Origin: Streptomyces parvus
GTDB taxonomy: Bacteria > Actinomycetota > Actinomycetes > Streptomycetales > Streptomycetaceae
DNA length: 64,000 nt
Assembly: GCF_014648875.1 (NCBI RefSeq)
Contig: NZ_BMRY01000006.1
Span: 62,001-126,000 of the forward strand
Direction: 5' to 3'
Below the pieces are notes generated by a model that was not told where the DNA came from, did no database searches, and saw nothing but the letters and a program-made list of their open reading frames with translations. The stretch's first letter is position 1. Each line of letters opens with the position of its first letter. Made by a program: the position numbers and the translations under genes. This document shows positions 36,203 through 48,513 of this stretch, in pieces.

Positions 36203-36206
<4 letters not shown>
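35367..36206 (-). CDS. pyrF: Orotidine 5'-phosphate decarboxylase
   Basis: PyrF makes UMP, the last step of pyrimidine synthesis. The 279 residues belong to the type-2 group found in actinobacteria: CVGIDPH (about 21-27), PQSAFFERFG (about 63-72), the catalytic DAKRGDIGSTM (about 95-105) and APGIGAQGATP. The GTG start overlaps the pyrD stop by four bases (GTGA), so translation is coupled. Confidence 0.96.
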
Positions 36207-37315
<1,109 letters not shown>

Positions 37316-37360
37316 GGAGAGGTGTCCTTGGTGCTCGGTGTGCTCGACAGGGCTCGCAAA

Positions 37361-37390
37361 GAGGGGGACACCGTTTCCGGTGTCCCCCTC
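37361..37390 (-). terminator. Strong hairpin between carB and pyrD
   Basis: GAGGGGGACACCG pairs perfectly over 13 bases with CGGTGTCCCCCTC around the loop TTTC. It begins nine bases after the carB stop and ends 46 bases before the pyrD start, inside the operon. Confidence 0.85.
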
Positions 37391-37398
37391 TCGGGCGG

Positions 37399-40699
<3,301 letters not shown>

Positions 40700-40707
<8 letters not shown>

Positions 40708-41839
40708 GCTGGCCCTCCATCAGGGAAACGAAGCGGTCGAAGAGGTACGCGGCGTCGTGCGGGCCGGCGGCCGCCTCGGGGTGGTACTGGACGCTGAACG
40801 CGGGCCGGTCCAGGAGCTGGAGCCCCTCGACGACCTGGTCGTTCAGGCAGACGTGGGAGACCTCGGCGCGGCCGAACTCGGTGTCGGACACCTTGTCGAG
40901 CGGGGCGTCGACGGCGAAGCCGTGGTTGTGCGCGGTGACCTCGACCTTGCCGGTGGTGCGGTCCTGCACCGGCTGGTTGATGCCGCGGTGGCCGTACTTC
41001 AGCTTGTAGGTGCCGAAGCCGAGCGCGCGGCCGAGGATCTGGTTGCCGAAGCAGATGCCGAAGAGCGGGGTGGAGCGCTCCAGGACGCCACGCATGAGGG
41101 CGACGGGGTGGTCGGCGGTGGACGGGTCGCCGGGGCCGTTGGAGAAGAAGACGCCGTCGGGCTGGACCGCGTACACCTCCTCCAGGGTGGCGGTGGCGGG
41201 CAGGACGTGCACCTCGATGCCGCGCTCGGCCATCCGGTGCGGGGTCATGCCCTTGATGCCGAGGTCGATCGCGGCGACGGTGAACTTCTTCGTGCCGATC
41301 GCGGGGACGACGTACGCCTCCTTCGTCGCCACTTCGGCGGAGAGGTCGGCGCCGGTCATCTCGGGGGCCTGGCGGACCCGGGCGAGGAGGGTGCCCTCGT
41401 CGGGGATCGCGTTTCCGGAGAAGATCCCGACGCGCATCGCGCCGCGCTCGCGCAGGTGGCGGGTGAGGGCGCGGGTGTCGACGCCGCTGATGCCGACGAC
41501 GCCCTGGGCGGCCAGCTCCTCGTCCAGCGAGCGCTGCGAGCGCCAGTTGGAGGGCTTGCGGGCGGGGTCGCGGACGACGTAGCCGGAGACCCAGATGCGG
41601 CCGGACTCGGGGTCCTCGTCGTTCACACCGGTGTTGCCGACGTGCGGGGCCGTCATGACGACGACCTGGCGGTGGTACGAGGGGTCGGTCAGCGTTTCCT
41701 GGTAGCCGGTCATGCCGGTGGAGAACACCGCTTCGCCGAAGGTCTCCCCCACGGCCCCGTAGGCGCGGCCGCGGAAGGCGCGGCCGTCCTCCAGGACGAG
41801 TACGGCGGGGGTCTGTGCCCCCCGGGTGGAGAGGGTCAT
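40700..41839 (-). CDS. carA: Carbamoyl phosphate synthase small subunit
   Basis: CarA is the glutaminase partner that passes ammonia to CarB. The 379 residues have GMTGYQETLTDPSY (about 43-56), the class I amidotransferase nucleophile in LFGICFGNQILGRALG and the SVQYHPEAAAGPHD block with the catalytic His and Glu. It overlaps carB by eight bases and the preceding membrane-protein gene by four. Confidence 0.97.
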
Positions 41840-42444
41840 CGTGCGGTGCCTTCCGTCGTGGTGCTGGTGAGTTCGGTGGCGGCCGGGGCGTCGGCGAGCC
41901 GGTTGACGGCGTCGACCCAGGCCTGGTGCTCGGCGGCGCGGTCGGAGCGGAAGCCGGAGTCGATCAGCGTCCCGCCGTGCGCCCAGGTGATGATCAGCAG
42001 GCCGCCCTCGGGGAGGACCTTGCCGGCGAGCGCCTTGTCGAGGCGGGCCTCGCTCAGGGCGTCGGCCGGGATGAAGAAGTCGGCCGCCCCGGGGCGTACG
42101 ACGTCCAGGCCGCGGGCGGTGAGCGTCAGCTCGGTGCGGCTGCGGGTGCCCAGCCCGTGCGCGACGATCCGGTCGAGCCAGTGGCCTGCGGTGGTGGAGG
42201 CGTGGTAGCGCCCCTCCAGCGTCAGCAGCGTCTCGTCGTCGGCGAAGCCCTCGGGGGTGGCCGGGAGCTCCGGCAGGTCAGACTGGAGGCTGGCGCGCCA
42301 CTTCCAGCCCTGGCGCATCAGCCAGTAGACGAGGGCGATGAAGACGAACAGGCCGATCACCCAGGCGATGCGGGCGGCCCAGTCCGTCACTTCCGCCGAC
42401 TTCTGCTCGGCGGCCAGGTGGTACAGGGGGGTCAGAGTTGTCAC
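41836..42444 (-). CDS. Membrane-anchored PH-like domain protein in the pyrimidine operon
   Basis: The 202-residue protein has one transmembrane helix (about 24-43; IAWVIGLFVFIALVYWLM) and a beta-rich soluble part (about 70-185) with LEGRYHAST and PGAADFFIPADAL. It resembles the PH-like domain proteins conserved between pyrC and carA in streptomycetes. It overlaps carA by four bases and pyrC by four, so it is translationally coupled to both. Its role in pyrimidine synthesis is unknown; it may tether or regulate an enzyme at the membrane. Confidence 0.8.
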   Translation of the reverse strand: MTTLTPLYHLAAEQKSAEVTDWAARIAWVIGLFVFIALVYWLMRQGWKWRASLQSDLPELPATPEGFADDETLLTLEGRYHASTTAGHWLDRIVAHGLGTRSRTELTLTARGLDVVRPGAADFFIPADALSEARLDKALAGKVLPEGGLLIITWAHGGTLIDSGFRSDRAAEHQAWVDAVNRLADAPAATELTSTTTEGTAR

Positions 42445-43727
42445 GCGAGCTTCCCGTCGACGACCGTGGCACGGCCCCGCAGGAAGGTGTGGGTGACACG
42501 GCCCGGCAGCTCACGGCCCTCGTAGGGGGTGTTGCGGCTGCGGGACGCGAAGCCCGCGGGGTCCACTGCTCCACGGTATGCCGGATCGACCAGCGTGAGG
42601 TTGGCGGGCTCACCCGCCGAGACGGGACGGCCGTGTCCTTCGAGCCGGCCGATGGCCGCGGGGCGGAACGACATGCGGTCGGCGACGCCCGCCCAGTCGA
42701 TCAGACCGGTGTCCACCATCGTCTGCTGGACGACCGAGAGCGCGGTCTCCAGGCCCACCATGCCCATGGCGGCCGCGGCCCACTCGCAGTCCTTGTCCTC
42801 GTGCGGGTGCGGGGCGTGGTCGGTGGCGACGCAGTCGATCGTGCCGTCGGCCAGCGCCTCGCGCAGGGCCAGGACGTCGGCCTCGGTGCGCAGCGGCGGG
42901 TTCACCTTGTAGACCGGGTTGTAGGTGCGGACCAGCTCGTCGGTGAGGAGGAGGTGGTGCGGGGTGACCTCGGCGGTGACGTTCCAGCCCTTGGACTTGG
43001 CCCAGCGGACGATCTCGACGGAGCCGGCGGTGGAGAGGTGGCAGATGTGGACGCGGGAGCCGACGTGGGCGGCGAGGAGGACGTCGCGGGCGATGATCGA
43101 CTCCTCGGCGACGGCGGGCCAGCCGCCGAGTCCCAGCTCGGCCGAGACGATGCCCTCGTTCATCTGGGCGCCCTCGGTGAGGCGGGGCTCCTGGGCGTGC
43201 TGGGCGACGACGCCGTCGAAGGCCTTCACGTACTCCAGGGCGCGGCGCATGATCACCGCGTCGTCGACGCACTTGCCGTCGTCGGAGAAGACCTTCACCC
43301 CGGCGGCCGAGTCGTGCATGGCGCCGAGCTCGGCGAGCTTCTTGCCCTCCAGGCCGACGGTGACGGCACCGACGGGCTGCACGTCGCAGTAGCCGGACTC
43401 CTTGCCGAGCCGCCAGACCTGCTCGACGACACCGGCGGTGTCGGCGACGGGGAAGGTGTTGGCCATGGCGTGCACGGCGGTGAAGCCGCCGACTGCCGCG
43501 GCCTTGGTGCCGGTGAGGACGGTCTCGGAGTCCTCGCGGCCGGGCTCGCGCAGATGGGTGTGCAGGTCGACCAGGCCGGGCAGCAGGATCTGCCCCTCGG
43601 CCTCGATCACGGTGGCGCCCTCGGCGTCGAGTCCGGTGCCCACCTCGGTGATGGTCTCGCCGTCGATCAGGACGTCCTGCGGCTCGCCGCCGAGGATCCG
43701 CGCACCGCGGATGATGATCTTGCTCAT
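42441..43727 (-). CDS. pyrC: Dihydroorotase
   Basis: PyrC cyclises carbamoyl aspartate to dihydroorotate. The 428 residues are of the class I, amidohydrolase type: zinc ligands in DLHTHLREPG (about 57-66), VKVFSDDGKCVDD in place of the usual lysine region, HICHLST and the DHAPHP aspartate. The ATG at 43727 is two bases from the pyrB stop. It is followed by the PH-like gene with a four-base overlap. Confidence 0.96.
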   Translation of the reverse strand: MSKIIIRGARILGGEPQDVLIDGETITEVGTGLDAEGATVIEAEGQILLPGLVDLHTHLREPGREDSETVLTGTKAAAVGGFTAVHAMANTFPVADTAGVVEQVWRLGKESGYCDVQPVGAVTVGLEGKKLAELGAMHDSAAGVKVFSDDGKCVDDAVIMRRALEYVKAFDGVVAQHAQEPRLTEGAQMNEGIVSAELGLGGWPAVAEESIIARDVLLAAHVGSRVHICHLSTAGSVEIVRWAKSKGWNVTAEVTPHHLLLTDELVRTYNPVYKVNPPLRTEADVLALREALADGTIDCVATDHAPHPHEDKDCEWAAAAMGMVGLETALSVVQQTMVDTGLIDWAGVADRMSFRPAAIGRLEGHGRPVSAGEPANLTLVDPAYRGAVDPAGFASRSRNTPYEGRELPGRVTHTFLRGRATVVDGKLA

Positions 43728-43729
43728 GG

Positions 43730-44716
43730 TTACTTGTTCTCCTCGGTACGGGCGGGGGCGGCGGACAGCGCGGTGTCGGAGCCGCCGAGCAGCAGGTAGA
43801 GCACGGCCATGCGGATGGAGACGCCGTTGGCGACCTGCTCGACGACCGTGCAGCGGTCGGAGTCGGCGACCTCGGCGGTGATCTCCATGCCGCGGACCAT
43901 CGGGCCGGGATGCATGACGACGGCGTGTTCGGGCATCTTCGCCATCCGCTCGCCGTCCAGGCCGTAGCGGCGGGAGTATTCGCGCTCGGTCGGGAAATAG
44001 GCGGCGTTCATCCGTTCGCGCTGCACACGCAGCATCATCACCGCATCGGACTTCGCCAGCACGTCGTCGAGGCTGTAGCTGACGTCGCAGGGCCACTGCT
44101 CGACGCCCACGGGGACGAGGGTGGGCGGGGCCACCAGGGTGACGTGCGCGCCGAGCGTGGTGAGCAGGTGGACGTTGGAGCGGGCGACGCGGCTGTGCAG
44201 GATGTCGCCGACGACGGTGATGCGGCGGCCGTCCAGGTCCCGGCCGAGTCCGGCGTCGGGGCCGACGAGCCGGCGGCGCATCGTGAAGGCGTCCAGCAGG
44301 GCCTGGGTGGGGTGCTCGTGGGTGCCGTCCCCGGCGTTGACCACGGCCCCGTCGATCCAGCCGGAGGTGGCGAGCCGGTAGGGAGCGCCGGAGGCGCCGT
44401 GCCGGATGACGACGGCGTCGGCGCCCATCGCCTCCAGGGTGAGCGCGGTGTCCTTCAGGGACTCGCCCTTGGAGACGGAGGAGCCCTTGGCGGAGAAGTT
44501 GATGACGTCGGCGGACAGCCGCTTGGCGGCCGCCTCGAAGGAGATGCGGGTGCGGGTCGAGTCCTCGAAGAAGAGGTTGACGACGGTACGGCCGCGCAGG
44601 GTGGGGAGCTTCTTGATCGGCCGGTCCGCGACCCGGGCCATCTCCTCGGCGGTGTCGAGGATCAGGACGGCGTCGTCGCGGGTGAGGTCGGCGGCCGAGA
44701 TGAGGTGACGCTTCAT
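43730..44716 (-). CDS. pyrB: Aspartate carbamoyltransferase catalytic subunit
   Basis: PyrB joins carbamoyl phosphate and aspartate, the committed step of pyrimidine synthesis. The 328 residues contain the carbamoyl-phosphate motif STRTRISFEAAAKRL (about 54-68), HPTQALLDAF (about 135-144) and HPGPMVRGMEI (about 270-280). There is no PyrI regulatory subunit nearby. It follows pyrR by 95 bases and is almost contiguous with pyrC. Confidence 0.97.
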   Translation of the reverse strand: MKRHLISAADLTRDDAVLILDTAEEMARVADRPIKKLPTLRGRTVVNLFFEDSTRTRISFEAAAKRLSADVINFSAKGSSVSKGESLKDTALTLEAMGADAVVIRHGASGAPYRLATSGWIDGAVVNAGDGTHEHPTQALLDAFTMRRRLVGPDAGLGRDLDGRRITVVGDILHSRVARSNVHLLTTLGAHVTLVAPPTLVPVGVEQWPCDVSYSLDDVLAKSDAVMMLRVQRERMNAAYFPTEREYSRRYGLDGERMAKMPEHAVVMHPGPMVRGMEITAEVADSDRCTVVEQVANGVSIRMAVLYLLLGGSDTALSAAPARTEENK

Positions 44717-44811
44717 CTGGGGTTCTCCGGGTGGCTGGAGGGGGTTTCAGGCATGCGGGCGCGCAGAAGGGCGCCGTACGTCCCCTGAGAGGGCGTACGG
44801 GAGCGTTCCGG

Positions 44812-45396
44812 CTACTGCGCGTCCGCGGGGGCGGCCTGCTTGACGCCGAGCAGCACGGCGTCGCGGCCGTCCTCCTCGGCGAGCTGGACCTTGACCGTCT
44901 CCCGCAGCGACGTGGGGAGGTTCTTGCCGACGTAGTCCGCGCGGATGGGGAGTTCCCGGTGGCCGCGGTCGACGAGGACCGCGAGCTGCACCGCGCGGGG
45001 GCGGCCGATGTCGCCGAGCGCGTCGAGGGCGGCGCGGATCGTGCGGCCGGAGAAGAGCACGTCGTCGACCAGGACGACCAGGCTGCCCTCGATCCCCTCG
45101 CCGGGGATGTCGGTGCGGGCCAGGGCACGCGCCGGGCGCAGCCGCAGGTCGTCGCGGTACATGGTGATGTCGAGCGATCCGACCGGCGTCTTCCGGCCGG
45201 TGATCTCTTCGAGTTTGTCGGCGAGCCGACGGGCGAGGAACACGCCCCGGGTCGGGATGCCGAGCAGCACCACGTCGTCGGCGCCCTTGGCGCGTTCGAC
45301 GATCTCGTGGGCGATACGGGTCAGCACACGGGCGATGTCGGGGGCCTCGAGAACGGGGCGCGCCGCATTGCCGGTGTCGCCGTGCTGTGCGTCCAT
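44812..45396 (-). CDS. pyrR: PyrR bifunctional regulator / uracil phosphoribosyltransferase
   Basis: PyrR binds pyr mRNA when UMP is abundant and has weak uracil phosphoribosyltransferase activity. The 194 residues have the PRPP loop VVLVDDVLFSGRTIRAALDAL (about 113) as the diagnostic site, plus GIPTRGVFLARRLA. The ATG at 45396 follows a strong GGAGGT. It is the first gene of the pyr operon, divergent from bldD. A PyrR-loop-like RNA motif lies just upstream of the ribosome binding site, which suggests translational autocontrol. Confidence 0.95.
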   Translation of the reverse strand: MDAQHGDTGNAARPVLEAPDIARVLTRIAHEIVERAKGADDVVLLGIPTRGVFLARRLADKLEEITGRKTPVGSLDITMYRDDLRLRPARALARTDIPGEGIEGSLVVLVDDVLFSGRTIRAALDALGDIGRPRAVQLAVLVDRGHRELPIRADYVGKNLPTSLRETVKVQLAEEDGRDAVLLGVKQAAPADAQ

Positions 45397-45416
45397 AAGA
45401 AACGGACCTCCTTCTC

Positions 45417-45430
45417 CGCCTCACGGGACG
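45417..45430 (-). promoter_or_regulatory. Candidate PyrR-binding RNA loop in the pyrR leader
   Basis: On the minus strand the leader reads CGTCCCGTGAGGCG, agreeing at 12 of 14 positions with the PyrR-loop consensus ARUCCNGNGAGGYU. A short stem, CCGTC with GGCGG, closes it. GGAGGT follows six bases later, so bound PyrR could block ribosome entry, as described for mycobacteria. Confidence 0.7.
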
Positions 45431-45529
45431 GATCGTTAAAGGACGTCGAATTTGCGTCATCCACGCTACCAGGGCTTGCGCCCGGCCCTGGCCCCACCCC
45501 CCGGGAGGTGCCGGTCCGGACCATTCGGC

Positions 45530-45572
45530 TTGACGCATCCAAGTAACGCTGCGTAACCTCACAGTGAGTTAC
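45530..45572 (+). promoter_or_regulatory. bldD promoter with two adjacent BldD boxes
   Basis: TTGACG (45530-45535) is a good -35 box, with TAACCT (45554-45559) as -10 at 18 bases. GTAACGCTGCGTAAC (45543-45557) fits the BldD box NTNACNCWGNGTNAN at every fixed position and overlaps the -10. CTCACAGTGAGTTAC (45558-45572) follows at once with one mismatch. This predicts tight self-repression by BldD bound to c-di-GMP. Confidence 0.88.
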
Positions 45573-45619
45573 CAGCCACGCGGCGGAGCCGCACACTGTT
45601 CCAGCGTCCGGGGAGCCAT

Positions 45620-46120
45620 ATGTCCAGCGAATACGCAAAACAGCTCGGGGCCAAACTCCGTGCCATCCGCACCCAGCAGGGCCTCTCCCTCCACGGCGTG
45701 GAGGAGAAGTCCCAGGGCCGCTGGAAGGCCGTCGTGGTCGGTTCGTACGAGCGCGGCGACCGTGCCGTGACCGTGCAGCGCCTCGCCGAGCTGGCGGACT
45801 TCTACGGGGTCCCGGTGCAGGAACTGCTGCCCGGCACGACGCCGGGCGGGGCGGCCGAGCCGCCGCCGAAGCTCGTCCTGGACCTGGAGCGCCTCGCCCA
45901 CGTCCCGCCGGAGAAGGCCGGTCCGCTGCAGCGCTACGCGGCGACCATCCAGAGCCAGCGCGGTGACTACAACGGCAAGGTGCTCTCGATCCGCCAGGAC
46001 GACCTGCGCACGCTGGCCGTGATCTACGACCAGTCGCCGTCCGTGCTGACGGAGCAGCTCATCAGCTGGGGCGTGCTGGACGCGGACGCGCGCCGCGCGG
46101 TCTCCCACGACGAGAGCTGA
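45620..46120 (+). CDS. bldD: Developmental regulator BldD
   Basis: BldD represses sporulation genes during vegetative growth of Streptomyces when dimerised by c-di-GMP. The 166 residues have an N-terminal XRE-type helix-turn-helix (about 5-70; LGAKLRAIRTQQGLSLHGVEE) and a C-terminal domain (about 80-166). The c-di-GMP signature RGD-X8-RQDD is intact (R114, D116, R125, D128). It is monocistronic with tandem terminators behind it. It is a strong marker for the genus-level assignment. Confidence 0.98.
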   Translation: MSSEYAKQLGAKLRAIRTQQGLSLHGVEEKSQGRWKAVVVGSYERGDRAVTVQRLAELADFYGVPVQELLPGTTPGGAAEPPPKLVLDLERLAHVPPEKAGPLQRYAATIQSQRGDYNGKVLSIRQDDLRTLAVIYDQSPSVLTEQLISWGVLDADARRAVSHDES

Positions 46121-46154
46121 GCGAGCGGGGCCGGGCCCCACAGCAGAAACGTGC

Positions 46155-46196
46155 CGCCGGGTGGGCGGGGACCTTCGGGTTCCCGCCCGCCCGGCG
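46155..46196 (+). terminator. Terminator of bldD
   Basis: CGCCGGGTGGGCGGG pairs with CCCGCCCGCCCGGCG (one U-G pair) around a 12-base loop and is followed by TTT. It begins 34 bases after bldD. Confidence 0.85.
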
Positions 46197-46226
46197 TTTG
46201 TGCGCCCGGTGTCGCCCCGGGTACAC

Positions 46227-46262
46227 CGAAGGGCCCACAGCCGGTCGGCTGTGGGCCCTTCG
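46227..46262. terminator. Second, bidirectional terminator between bldD and nusB
   Basis: CGAAGGGCCCACAGCC pairs perfectly over 16 bases with GGCTGTGGGCCCTTCG around the loop GGTC. It lies 30 bases past the nusB stop on the minus strand and so mainly terminates the efp-nusB transcript. Confidence 0.88.
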
Positions 46263-46291
46263 TGGTGTGCGACCGAGCCGTCGCGACGGGG

Positions 46292-46723
46292 CTACTGCTC
46301 CCGGCGGAGGTTCGGCTTCAGGTCCTTGAAACGGGCCAGCAGGCCGTTCACGAAGGACGGGGAGTCATCGGTGGAGAACTCCTTGGCGAGCTGGACGGCC
46401 TCGTCGATCACCACGGCGTCCGGGGTCTCGTCCAGCCAGATCAGCTCGTACGCACCGAGCCGCAGGATGTTCCGGTCGACGACCGGCATGCGGTCGATCT
46501 CCCAGTCCACGGCGTAGGTGACGATGAGGTCGTCGATCCGGTCCGCGTACTGCGCGTACCCCTCGACGAGCTCCATCGTGAACTCACCGACCGGCGGCTG
46601 ACGGTCGTCGGTCCGCGAGTGCCGTACCCAGTCCGCGAGAACGCTCTGCACGGACTCACCGCGCTGGTCGGCCTCGAAGAGGATCTGGAAGGCGCGCTTG
46701 CGGGCCTTGTTCCGGGCGGCCAC
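46292..46723 (-). CDS. nusB: Transcription antitermination factor NusB
   Basis: NusB binds boxA RNA with NusE and supports rRNA antitermination. The 143 residues are helical and begin MAARNKARKRAFQILFEADQRGE; IDRMPVVDRNILRLGAYELI and VIDEAVQLAKEFS (about 107-119) are the conserved end blocks. It starts two bases after the efp stop, so the two are co-translated. Confidence 0.96.
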   Translation of the reverse strand: MAARNKARKRAFQILFEADQRGESVQSVLADWVRHSRTDDRQPPVGEFTMELVEGYAQYADRIDDLIVTYAVDWEIDRMPVVDRNILRLGAYELIWLDETPDAVVIDEAVQLAKEFSTDDSPSFVNGLLARFKDLKPNLRREQ

Positions 46724-46725
46724 GG

Positions 46726-47292
46726 TTAGCTGTTCACCCGGCCGAGGTAGTCGCCCGAGCGGGTGTCGACCTTGATCTTCTCGCCGGTGGTGATGAAGAG
46801 CGGCACGCCGATCTCGTAACCGGTCTCCAGCGTGGCGGGCTTGGTGCCGCCGGTGGAGCGGTCGCCCTGGACGCCCGGGTCGGTGTGCTGGATCGTCAGC
46901 TCGACGGCGGCGGGCAGCTCGACGTAGAGCACCTCGCCCTCGTACTGGGCGACGGAGGCGGTGAAGCCCTCGATCAGGAAGTTGGCGGCGTCGCCGACGG
47001 CCTTGCGGTCGACCATGAGCTGGTCGTACGTGTCCATGTCCATGAAGACGAAGTACTCGCCGTCCATGTACGAGAACTGCATGTCGCGGCGGTCAATGGT
47101 GGCCGTCTCGACCTTCACGCCGGCGTTGAACGTCTTGTCGACGACCTTCCCGGAGAGCACGTTCTTGAGCTTGGTGCGCACGAAGGCAGGGCCCTTGCCG
47201 GGCTTGACGTGCTGGAACTCGACGACGGACCAGAGCTGGCCTCCGTCGAGCTTGAGCACCATGCCGTTCTTGAGGTCGTTCGTGGAAGCCAC
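46726..47292 (-). CDS. efp: Elongation factor P
   Basis: EF-P relieves ribosome stalling at polyproline stretches, which are common in this proteome (see MltG, the GH6 linker and the P-loop protein in this window). The 188 residues include VEFQHVKPGKGPAFVRTKLKN; the loop lysine K33 sits in PGKGPA, the actinobacterial form thought to work without modification. The end GEKIKVDTRSGDYLGRVNS is typical. It lies between the M24 gene and nusB. Confidence 0.97.
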   Translation of the reverse strand: MASTNDLKNGMVLKLDGGQLWSVVEFQHVKPGKGPAFVRTKLKNVLSGKVVDKTFNAGVKVETATIDRRDMQFSYMDGEYFVFMDMDTYDQLMVDRKAVGDAANFLIEGFTASVAQYEGEVLYVELPAAVELTIQHTDPGVQGDRSTGGTKPATLETGYEIGVPLFITTGEKIKVDTRSGDYLGRVNS

Positions 47293-47342
47293 GGTTGCGG
47301 AATCTCCTGGACTGAAGCTGGTGGAACGACCGAGGATCCGCG

Positions 47343-48449
47343 CTAGAGCGCGAGCAGCTCCTTGGTCGTCATGGTGAGTAGCTCGGGTCCGCCGTCCGCC
47401 TCGGGGCGCACGACGAGCGTGTCATCGATCCGGACACCGCCCCGGCCCGGGAGGTGGACCCCCGGTCCGACGGTGACCGGCACACAAGCGTCCAGTTTAC
47501 CCATGGCTGTCGGTGCCAATTGCGGGTCCTCCTCGTTTTCGAGCCCCACACCGTGCCCGGTCACCGGCTGAAGGCCCTCTCCGTACCCCGCGGACTCCAG
47601 CGGATGCCGGGCCGCACGGTCCACGTCCCGGTAGGCGGCCCCGGGCGCCAGGGTCTCCCTGCCTGCCCGCTGAGCGGCGAAAACAAGGTCGTACAGCTCG
47701 ATCTGCCACTCGGCGGGGGCGGTGCCGATGACGAAGGTGCGGCCGATCTCGCAGCGGTAGCCGTGGTAGCTCGCGCCGAGGCGGACGGAGAGGAAATCTC
47801 CCTCCTCCACCCTGCGGTCCGAGGGCCGGTGGCGTCCCTGGCCGGAGTTGGGTCCGGTGGCCACGGAGGTGACGAAGGCGGGGCCGTCCGCGCCGTGGTC
47901 GACGAGGCGGCGCTCCAGTTCCAGGGCGAGATGGCGTTCGGTGCGGCCGACCAGGATCGATTCGAGGAGTTCACCCAGGGCCTGGTCGGTGATCTCGGCG
48001 GCGATCCGGAGACAGCCGATCTCCTCCTCGTCCTTGACGATCCGATGCTGCTCCACCGTGAAGCCCAGGTCGGCCAGTTTCAGCCGCGGGGCGGACTTCC
48101 CCATGGCCCGGTGCCGGGCGACGGTCAGGTCGTGCTCCTCGACAGCGAGGGACTCGGCGCCCGACGCGGCGGCGAGACCCGCGGCGGCGACCACCGGGTC
48201 CTCGTCCGGGGCGGGCAGCAGGTCGATCCGCAGGGCCTCGTCGGGCCGCCCGTGGGCGCCTTCGCCGGCCGGGGCGCGGGGGCAGAGCAGAACGTCCTCG
48301 CCGGGGCCGAGCAGCAGCACGGCGCCGGGGGGCGCTCCGCCCGCGAGATAGCGGACGTTGGCGGGGCGGGAGACCAGGGCGGCCGCGGAACCCGCGGCGG
48401 CGCACCGGTCGCGGAGCAGCCCGCGTCGGACGGCGTGCACCTCAGACAT
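47343..48449 (-). CDS. M24 (aminopeptidase P/prolidase-like) family protein, metal site lost
   Basis: The 368-residue protein has a creatinase-like N-terminal domain (about 1-140) and a pita-bread M24 domain (about 145-368). The gene order before efp is the common place for pepP/pepQ. Of the five metal ligands, the first Asp is R223 (in SVRLGA), the second is E234 (YRCEIGRT), the His is kept (H299 in GHGVGL), the first Glu is G328 (VGPG) and the second is D342 (RIDD). A metallopeptidase activity is therefore doubtful. A non-enzymatic or altered role is possible. ATG at 48449. Confidence 0.85.
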   Translation of the reverse strand: MSEVHAVRRGLLRDRCAAAGSAAALVSRPANVRYLAGGAPPGAVLLLGPGEDVLLCPRAPAGEGAHGRPDEALRIDLLPAPDEDPVVAAAGLAAASGAESLAVEEHDLTVARHRAMGKSAPRLKLADLGFTVEQHRIVKDEEEIGCLRIAAEITDQALGELLESILVGRTERHLALELERRLVDHGADGPAFVTSVATGPNSGQGRHRPSDRRVEEGDFLSVRLGASYHGYRCEIGRTFVIGTAPAEWQIELYDLVFAAQRAGRETLAPGAAYRDVDRAARHPLESAGYGEGLQPVTGHGVGLENEEDPQLAPTAMGKLDACVPVTVGPGVHLPGRGGVRIDDTLVVRPEADGGPELLTMTTKELLAL

Positions 48450-48513
48450 GGTTCGAGCGTACGAGCGGGTGCGGTGGCCCGCCCGGCCAGCGCACCCACC
48501 CGGGGGCCCGTCG

